This document shows, in pieces, positions 1 to 5,083 of a stretch of 5,083 bases of DNA. The stretch is from an uncultured Planctomycetaceae bacterium (GTDB lineage Bacteria > Planctomycetota > Planctomycetia > Pirellulales > Pirellulaceae), in contig CAIYOB010000424.1 in the NCBI GenBank assembly GCA_903927685.1, forward strand, positions 1 to 5,083. The letters are read 5' to 3'. Position numbers and translations under genes: made by a program. Under the pieces are notes generated by a model. That model made no database searches, was not told where the DNA came from, and saw only the letters and a list, made by a program, of their open reading frames with translations. Each line of letters opens with the position of its first letter. Within the stretch, counting starts at the first letter, position 1.

Positions 1-2664
1 GCCGACAACCTGGCGGACGCCGTGGTCCAGGAGGCGGCCCCCGACCAGGCGTCGGTGCCCCTGGCGGAGATCCTGCGCGTCCTGCGGCCCGGAGGCCGGG
101 CAGTGCTGGGCGCGGAGACGATCGTGAAACCGTTTCCGGAGGGCACCGACGACTGGAGCCATCCGTACCACGGGCCCGACAACAACCCGCAGTCCGCCGA
201 CCAATTGGCTTGCGCACCCTACCTGACGCACTTTCTGGCGGAGCCCTGGTACAGCCCCATGCCCTTGGTCACGGTGGCTTCGGGAGGCCGGCTGTTCAAG
301 GCCTTTGGGCACATCGCCATCAAGGAACGCGAATGGCCGCTGCTGAATACCCTGGTGGCGCAGAACGCTTTCAACGGCACGATCCTGTGGCAGCGCAGCC
401 TGAGTCCCAATTTCATGATCCACCGCAACGCGCTGATCGCCACGCCCGAGACGCTGTACCTGGCGGACGATGTGTCGTGCAAGCTGCTGGACGCGGCCAC
501 GGGCGCTGTTCGTGGCGAAATCCACTCGACGCCGGAAGACGGCACCGTCTGGAAGTGGCTGGCGCTGAGCGACGGCGTGCTGTATGCCCTGGTCGGCGAC
601 CAGGAGACACCGGATCCCACGGTGCGCGGCGAACGCCGGGCCCGCGGTTGGCCCTGGGGACCGCCGCTGGGCGCGGGTTACAACAGCAAGACTTATCCTT
701 GGGGCTTCGGCCAGACGCTGCTGGCGATTGATCCGGACTCGAAGCAGGTGCTGTGGCGGCATCGCGAGTCCGAACCGATCGACACGCGGGCGATGTGTTT
801 GGCGGCCGGCCGGATCTTCTTCGCCAGCCACGGCAAGTTCCTGGCTGCTCTGGCCGCCTCGTCGGGCGAAGTCCTGTGGCGGACAGCGGAACCGGAGGTC
901 CTGCAAGCGATCGGCGAGCATCGCTTTGCGCAGAATCCGGGCGAGGGTTTTTCGACCTCGTCGTACGTCAAATGCAATGCCCAGGCGCTGTTCTTTGCCG
1001 GTCCCACCCGTACGGATCTGGCAGCTGTCTCGGCGACGGACGGCAAGCTGCTGTGGCGGATCGCCAACGGCGGCAACAGCCAACTGGTGCTCCGCGCGGA
1101 CGGACTGTACGCGATGGGACCGCGCGGCAGCGCCAAGTACGACTACCGGACCGGCGACGTGCTGGAATCCCTGGGGCCGCGAGTGAACTGTACGCGGGCC
1201 ACCGGCAGCCGGGACAGCATTTTCGTCCGCGGCGGCCGGGACGGCACGCTGCGCTACGACCTGGTGAGCGACACCCAGCAGCACATCTGCCCGATCCGGC
1301 CCTCCTGCCAGGATGGCGTGCTGGTCGCACACGGGCACCTGTTCTGGGGCCCCTGGATGTGCGACTGCAACCTGACGCTGGTCGGCGTCGTGTCGCTCGC
1401 CCCCGCCGGCGGGTTTGACTTTGCGGGCGACATCCGGGACGCGGCGCGACTGGAGACGTCCACCGAGACCGCGCCGCCGCGGGACTTCGCGATCGACTCG
1501 CAGGACTGGCCGACCCTGCGCGCCAACAACGCCCGCACCGCCTGGTCAGCCGTCGGCCTTCCCGACCGTGTCGACGTGGACTGGACGCTTCCCTCCGCTG
1601 CCGGACTGGCGGTCACTGCGCCGACGGCGGCGGGCGGCTTGATCTTCGTGGGCGGTCACGACGGCACCGTCCGCGCGATCGCCGCGGACGGCGGCGAGCT
1701 GCGGTGGACTGCGTACACGGGCGGCGCGATCAGCTATCCGCCCACGCTCTGGAACGGCCGGGCGCTGGTGGGTTCAGGCGACGGCTGGATCTACTGCCTG
1801 GAAGCGGCGACGGGACGCCGGCTGTGGCGGTTCCGCGCCGCGCCCGCCGAGCGTGCGATTCCGGTCTATGGATCGTTAGGCTCCACGTGGCCGGTCGCCA
1901 GCGGCGTGCTGGTCGAGGACGGCGTCGCCTACGCGGCCGCCGGGATCGCCAACTACGACGGCACGCACGTCGTGGCCCTGGACGCCCTGACGGGCCGCGT
2001 GCGCTGGCACAATCCCACGTCCGGCGCCCTCGAAGCGCAAACGCACAGCGGCGTGAGCGTGAACGGCCATCTGCTGCTGCACGGCGGACAGCTGCACCTG
2101 GCAGGCGGGAACATGGTCCCGGTCGCCACCTACAGCCTGGCAGACGGCCGTTGTGTCACGGATCCCAACGCGCCCAAGTCGCATACGCAGTTCACGGCCG
2201 GCTCCGACTTGTTCGCCGTCGACGAGCAGGTGCTTTCGGGCGGCCCGCCTCTGTATTCCGCCCGCGGCGATTATCGCCTGGTCAACCAGGGGGTCCTCCA
2301 GACGCCGGCGGGCAACGTGGCGTTTGCCTATGGCCCGCACGACGGCCGGGTGGCGCTCTTGGCCCCCAAGGCAGACGATCGCGCGGGCGAGAAACGTCTC
2401 TGGGACCAGCAACCGCTGAACCGCGTGCTGGGCGTTGCCGTGACCGGCCAGACGGTGTTGGTGGCCGGCCTGCGGGACTCGCCCCAGCCAACGGCCCAGC
2501 CGCAAGCGCACCTGGTCGCCCTGACGGTCGCCGATGGCACGACCCGCTGGACCCACCCTCTCCCGGCAGCTCCCGTGCCCTGGGGTGTGATTGTCGACCG
2601 CGACGGACGAATCGTGGTCAGCCTGCAAGACGGACGCGTGCTGTGCTTTGGGCCGGCGCCGTGA
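1..2664 (+). CDS. Methyltransferase-tail / PQQ-binding-like beta-propeller fusion protein (5' end outside window)
   Basis: The frame is open from base 1, so the gene is cut by the window edge; 887 codons are present before TGA at 2662-2664. Residues below are numbered from base 1. Residues 1-37 look like the end of a class I SAM-dependent methyltransferase: an acidic ADNLADA strand end, then EILRVLRPGG before the final strands. The SAM-binding glycine loop must lie upstream. Residues 50-62 carry a D-D-W-S-H-P-Y-H-G-P-D-N-N junction. Then come PQQ/WD-like repeats ending in variants of L-x-A-x-(T/S/D)-G-x-x-x-W, near residues 161, 240, 281, 340, 378, 557, 597, 657 and 838. A fresh start near residue 500 (S-Q-D-W-P-T-L-R) suggests two propellers, about 95-470 and 500-887. 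Cysteines cluster at 430, 436, 454 and 456. Planctomycetes have a large family with this architecture (recalled knowledge); its substrate is unknown. The repeats need not bind PQQ and may be structural. The propeller call is firm; the methyltransferase call rests on a short tail. Confidence 0.85.
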   Translation, partial: ADNLADAVVQEAAPDQASVPLAEILRVLRPGGRAVLGAETIVKPFPEGTDDWSHPYHGPDNNPQSADQLACAPYLTHFLAEPWYSPMPLVTVASGGRLFKAFGHIAIKEREWPLLNTLVAQNAFNGTILWQRSLSPNFMIHRNALIATPETLYLADDVSCKLLDAATGAVRGEIHSTPEDGTVWKWLALSDGVLYALVGDQETPDPTVRGERRARGWPWGPPLGAGYNSKTYPWGFGQTLLAIDPDSKQVLWRHRESEPIDTRAMCLAAGRIFFASHGKFLAALAASSGEVLWRTAEPEVLQAIGEHRFAQNPGEGFSTSSYVKCNAQALFFAGPTRTDLAAVSATDGKLLWRIANGGNSQLVLRADGLYAMGPRGSAKYDYRTGDVLESLGPRVNCTRATGSRDSIFVRGGRDGTLRYDLVSDTQQHICPIRPSCQDGVLVAHGHLFWGPWMCDCNLTLVGVVSLAPAGGFDFAGDIRDAARLETSTETAPPRDFAIDSQDWPTLRANNARTAWSAVGLPDRVDVDWTLPSAAGLAVTAPTAAGGLIFVGGHDGTVRAIAADGGELRWTAYTGGAISYPPTLWNGRALVGSGDGWIYCLEAATGRRLWRFRAAPAERAIPVYGSLGSTWPVASGVLVEDGVAYAAAGIANYDGTHVVALDALTGRVRWHNPTSGALEAQTHSGVSVNGHLLLHGGQLHLAGGNMVPVATYSLADGRCVTDPNAPKSHTQFTAGSDLFAVDEQVLSGGPPLYSARGDYRLVNQGVLQTPAGNVAFAYGPHDGRVALLAPKADDRAGEKRLWDQQPLNRVLGVAVTGQTVLVAGLRDSPQPTAQPQAHLVALTVADGTTRWTHPLPAAPVPWGVIVDRDGRIVVSLQDGRVLCFGPAP

Positions 2665-2678
2665 ATAACCTGGCGCCG
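2654..2678 (+). terminator. Possible hairpin spanning the stop codon of the propeller gene
   Basis: CGGCGCC at 2654-2660 can pair with GGCGCCG at 2672-2678, giving a seven-base-pair GC stem with an 11-base loop that contains the TGA stop. No run of T follows, so it is not a classical intrinsic terminator. GGCGCC is self-complementary and common in GC-rich DNA, so the pairing may be chance. It could slow or end transcription before the hydrolase gene, but this is only a structural possibility. Confidence 0.2.
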
Positions 2679-2686
2679 CGTGTCTG

Positions 2687-2716
2687 CTGGCAGAGCGTCT
2701 CCCGATGCGCTAGACT
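2687..2716 (+). promoter_or_regulatory. Possible sigma-70-like promoter for the hydrolase gene
   Basis: CTGGCA at 2687-2692 matches four of six bases of the -35 consensus. TAGACT at 2711-2716 matches four of six bases of the -10 consensus, including the key first T, second A and last T. The spacer is 18 bases. Transcription would start near 2723 and leave a leader of about 50 bases before the ATG at 2772. The site lies in the only intergenic gap upstream of the gene and in a locally less GC-rich stretch. Such matches occur by chance, and planctomycete promoter rules are poorly known to me, so this is tentative. Confidence 0.33.
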
Positions 2717-2756
2717 ACGGGCACGTGGAACGCTTACTTTCCCCTGTCTTGGGCCT

Positions 2757-2764
2757 GAGGAGGT
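2757..2764 (+). promoter_or_regulatory. Ribosome binding site of the hydrolase gene
   Basis: GAGGAGGT is a near-perfect Shine-Dalgarno sequence placed seven bases before the ATG at 2772. It decides the start. The same reading frame is open much further upstream, to 1704 and inside the previous gene, but no earlier start has comparable support, and this ATG is followed directly by a signal peptide. Confidence 0.88.
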
Positions 2765-2771
2765 ACCGACG

Positions 2772-5006
2772 ATGAAGGCGACGTTGGCGAGACGGCGCAG
2801 CCGGCTTGGAATGCGGTGGGCCTTGGCGACGATGATGTGTGTCCTGGCGGGCAGCGTGGCGGACGGCGCCGACGGGGTGCGCGTGCTGCCGCCCGACAAG
2901 CTGCCGGCGGACCAGCGGCTGGACAAACTCAAGGACTTGAACGGGTACTTCCCCTTCGCGCCATCCAAGTCACGCGAGGCGTGGGAGCACCGGGCCGAGC
3001 AGGTGCGGCGGCAGATGCTGGTCGCGTTGGGCCTGTGGCCGATGCCCTCCAAGACACCGCTGAACGCCGTCGTGCACGGCTGCCGGGACCAGGGCGATTA
3101 CACGGTCGAGAAGGCCTACTTTGAGAGCTTTCCCGGGTTCTACGTGACGGGCAGCCTGTACCGGCCCAAGGGCAAGTCGGGCCAGCTGCCGGGCGTGCTC
3201 TGTCCGCATGGCCACTGGGCCAACGGCCGGTTCTACGACGTCGGCGAGGACGGCGTACGGAAGCAGATCGTGCAGGGCGCCGAGCGGTTCGAGGACGGCG
3301 GCCGCAGCCCGCTGCAAGCCCGCTGTGTGCAGTTGGCCCGCATGGGCTGCGTCGTGTTCCACTACGACATGATCGGCTATGCCGACAGCGTGCAGATCTC
3401 CCAGGCCCTGGCGCACGGGTTTGCCAAGCAGCGGCCGGAGATGAACACGGTCGAGAACTGGGGCCTGTTCAGCCCGGCCGCCGAGGCGCACTTGCAGTCG
3501 GTGATGGGGATGCAGGCCTACAGCTCGTTTCGCGCGCTGGACTTCCTGCTGGACCTGCCCGACGTGGATCCGCAGCGGATTGCGGTCACCGGCGCCAGCG
3601 GCGGCGGCACGCAGACGTTTGTGCTGAGCGCGCTGGATCCGCGCGTCACCGTGTCCGTGCCGGCCGTGATGGTCTCGACCGCGATGCAAGGCGGCTGTAC
3701 GTGCGAGAATGCGTGCCTGTTCCGCGTCGGGACGGGCAATGTCGAATTCGCGGCGCTGTTCGCCCCCAAGCCGCTGTGCCTGCTGTCGGCGGACGACTGG
3801 ACCAAGGAAATGCCGACCAAGGGGTTTCCGGAACTGCAGGCGCATTACCGGCTGCTGGGCGCCGAGAACAACGTGCAGCACAACCCGCTGCTGCACTTTG
3901 AACACAACTACAACTACGTCAGCCGGGCCCGGATGTACGCCTGGCTGAACCAGCATTTCAAACTAGGCCTGCCGACGCCCATTGTCGAACAGGACTATCC
4001 GCGTTTGACCGCCGCCGAACTGACGGTCTGGGACGAGGCCCATCCCAAGCCGCACGGCGGCGACGACGTCGAGCGGGCGGTGCTGCGGTGGTGGAATGAC
4101 GACTCCCAGTCGCAGTTGACCCAACTCGTCCCCAGCGACGCCGCGTCCTGGCAGCAGTACCGGGAAGTCGTCGGCGGGGCGGTCGACGTGGTGCTGGGCG
4201 CCGGCGTGCCTGCCGGCGACGAGGTCCGGTTCGAGGCGACGGCGACGACCGAGCAGGACAAGTACCGCACGGTGGCCGGCTTGCTGCGGAATCCCACCCA
4301 GGGCAGCGAACTGCCGACGGTGATTCTGGAGCCGCCAGCGGCCGGCTCGCGGGTCGCGGTCTGGCTCAGTCCCCACGGCAAGGCGGGCTTGTTTGGCGAG
4401 GACGGCCAGCCGCAGGCGGCGGTCGCCCGGTTGTTGGCGGCGGGGGTCACGGTGGTCGGCGTCGACTTGCTCTATCAGGGCGAGTTCCTGGCGCCCGGGC
4501 AGGCGTTCGAGAAGACGCGGCGGGTGGAGAATCCGCGCGAAGCGGCGGCCTACACGTTCGGCTACAACCCGGCCGTGTTCGCCCAGCGGGTGCAGGACGT
4601 CGGGAGCGCGATTCGGATGGCCCGGACTCGGCGAGCGGATGCGTCCGTCTTGCTGGTGGGCGTCGAGGGGGCCGGTCCCTGGGCAGCGGCGGCGCTCGCG
4701 CAGGCCGACGGGGCTGTGGCCAAAGCGGCGCTGGACCTGGGCGGGTTCCGGTTCGGCAATGTGTTGGACATCCATTCGCCGGACTTCTTGCCCGGTGGAG
4801 CCAAGTACTTTGATCTGCCGGGGATGGCAGCCCTGGCGGCGCCGACGCCGCTGTGGATCGCCGACGCCGGAGCCGAGACGCCCGCCGTGGTCACGGCCGC
4901 GTATCGGGCCGCGGGGGCCGCGGGGACGCTGGCACCCGCGACCGGGGACGCGGCCCAGAGAGCCGGCGATGCAGTCGCTTGGCTGCTAGCAACGCTCACG
5001 AAATGA
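2772..5006 (+). CDS. Secreted tandem alpha/beta hydrolase (acetylxylan-esterase-like), C-terminal half degenerate
   Basis: This complete gene of 744 residues is preceded by a strong ribosome binding site. Residues 1-30 form a signal peptide: a basic start (K2, R7-R9, R11, R15), a hydrophobic core at 16-27, and a likely signal peptidase I site after S-V-A at 28-30. The mature protein should therefore leave the cytoplasm. The N-terminal hydrolase domain (about 75-400) has C-P-H-G-H-W at 144-149 near the expected oxyanion region, the nucleophile elbow G-A-S-G-G with S276, an acid candidate D341 or D342 in S-A-D-D-W, and a histidine candidate H378 in H-N-Y-N (H375 is an alternative). A Cys cluster (C309, C311, C315) follows the elbow. 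Residues 520-744 repeat the fold, but the elbow reads G-V-E-G-A and no late histidine remains. The family resembles acetylxylan esterase/dienelactone-hydrolase-type enzymes, so ester cleavage on a saccharide is plausible. The substrate is inferred, not shown; a peptidase-like or other esterase role is possible. Confidence 0.88.
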   Translation: MKATLARRRSRLGMRWALATMMCVLAGSVADGADGVRVLPPDKLPADQRLDKLKDLNGYFPFAPSKSREAWEHRAEQVRRQMLVALGLWPMPSKTPLNAVVHGCRDQGDYTVEKAYFESFPGFYVTGSLYRPKGKSGQLPGVLCPHGHWANGRFYDVGEDGVRKQIVQGAERFEDGGRSPLQARCVQLARMGCVVFHYDMIGYADSVQISQALAHGFAKQRPEMNTVENWGLFSPAAEAHLQSVMGMQAYSSFRALDFLLDLPDVDPQRIAVTGASGGGTQTFVLSALDPRVTVSVPAVMVSTAMQGGCTCENACLFRVGTGNVEFAALFAPKPLCLLSADDWTKEMPTKGFPELQAHYRLLGAENNVQHNPLLHFEHNYNYVSRARMYAWLNQHFKLGLPTPIVEQDYPRLTAAELTVWDEAHPKPHGGDDVERAVLRWWNDDSQSQLTQLVPSDAASWQQYREVVGGAVDVVLGAGVPAGDEVRFEATATTEQDKYRTVAGLLRNPTQGSELPTVILEPPAAGSRVAVWLSPHGKAGLFGEDGQPQAAVARLLAAGVTVVGVDLLYQGEFLAPGQAFEKTRRVENPREAAAYTFGYNPAVFAQRVQDVGSAIRMARTRRADASVLLVGVEGAGPWAAAALAQADGAVAKAALDLGGFRFGNVLDIHSPDFLPGGAKYFDLPGMAALAAPTPLWIADAGAETPAVVTAAYRAAGAAGTLAPATGDAAQRAGDAVAWLLATLTK

Positions 5007-5083
5007 CTTCCCCATTTCGGCTCAGTTCGTTTAACGCAGAGCCGGCAGGCGACGGCGGATCAGTCGGATGCGGCCAACGCAGC
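5007..5083. other. Non-coding tail with repeated AACGCAG motif
   Basis: After the hydrolase stop, 77 bases remain in the window. No gene start with a ribosome binding site, no tRNA-like fold and no hairpin followed by T residues is evident. AACGCAG occurs at 5033-5039 and again at 5076-5082, and CGGAT at 5056-5060 and 5065-5069. A small stem, GCCG at 5041-5044 with CGGC at 5053-5056, is too weak to call a terminator. The stretch could be the edge of an interspersed repeat or an ordinary spacer. Confidence 0.3.

Noticed and set aside
1288..1368. c-type cytochrome haem-binding site in the propeller protein
   Set aside because: The cysteine cluster lacks the C-x-x-C-H pattern.
1876..2628. Antisense open frame of 250 residues opposite the second propeller
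   Set aside because: Shadow of a well-supported propeller region; no family resemblance.
22..2664. GTG at 22 as the true start of the first gene
   Set aside because: The frame is open to base 1 and the residues before it continue the methyltransferase-like strand. A start at 22 would cut the domain, so the gene most likely begins upstream of the window.
1704..2771. In-frame upstream extension of the hydrolase gene into the propeller gene, giving a 1100-residue protein
   Set aside because: The extension is Arg/Gly/Ala-rich, low-information sequence read out of frame from the propeller gene. The ATG at 2772 has a strong ribosome binding site and is followed directly by a signal peptide. The open frame reflects high GC and few stops.
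2790..2820. Twin-arginine (Tat) export signal in the hydrolase N-terminus
   Set aside because: There is an R-R-R-S-R-L stretch, but the residues after the arginine pair do not fit the usual S-R-R-x-F-L-K pattern. A general secretion signal is the simpler reading.
2970..3956. Long antisense open frame of 328 residues opposite the hydrolase
   Set aside because: Its composition (rich in His, Arg, Gln, Val, Leu) is that of the complement of a GC-rich gene, with no recognisable domain. The + strand product is a clear hydrolase.
3963..4775. Antisense open frame of 270 residues
   Set aside because: Same reasoning: Arg/Pro/Gly-rich shadow of the hydrolase coding strand, without a domain.
2811..5006. 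Alternative hydrolase start at Met14
   Set aside because: It would still leave a signal-like segment, but no good ribosome binding site precedes it, whereas GAGGAGGT is ideally spaced for the ATG at 2772.

Overview
The window is high-GC DNA with two long, uninterrupted genes on the + strand. It most likely comes from a planctomycete (Pirellulales-like), though no phylogenetic marker gene is present. The assignment rests on two things: a SAM-methyltransferase tail joined to a PQQ-like beta-propeller, and a secreted ~744-residue alpha/beta hydrolase. I associate both families with Planctomycetes from memory, and no search was run.

Layout: positions 1-2664 hold the 3' part of a gene that starts upstream of the window. 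Its product begins with the last strands of a class I methyltransferase domain, passes through a conserved-looking W-S-H-x2-H junction, and continues as roughly a dozen PQQ/WD-like repeats arranged as two consecutive propellers. Positions 2665-2771 are a 107-base intergenic gap. It has a possible hairpin over the first gene's stop codon, a possible sigma-70-type promoter and a strong Shine-Dalgarno sequence. Positions 2772-5006 encode a complete alpha/beta hydrolase with a signal peptide. Positions 5007-5083 are non-coding as far as can be seen and contain a short repeated AACGCAG motif.

How the genes relate: the two are co-directional, but the gap and possible internal promoter mean they need not form one transcript. 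The hydrolase is predicted to be exported. The localisation of the propeller protein cannot be judged because its N-terminus is outside the window. Together they resemble accessory envelope or carbohydrate-processing genes common in planctomycete genomes, but no substrate can be named from the sequence.

The most notable observations are the tandem-duplicated fold of the hydrolase, whose second half appears to have lost its catalytic residues, and the methyltransferase/propeller fusion with its conserved-looking His and Cys motifs. I see no mobile element, CRISPR array, RNA gene or clear new multi-gene system.
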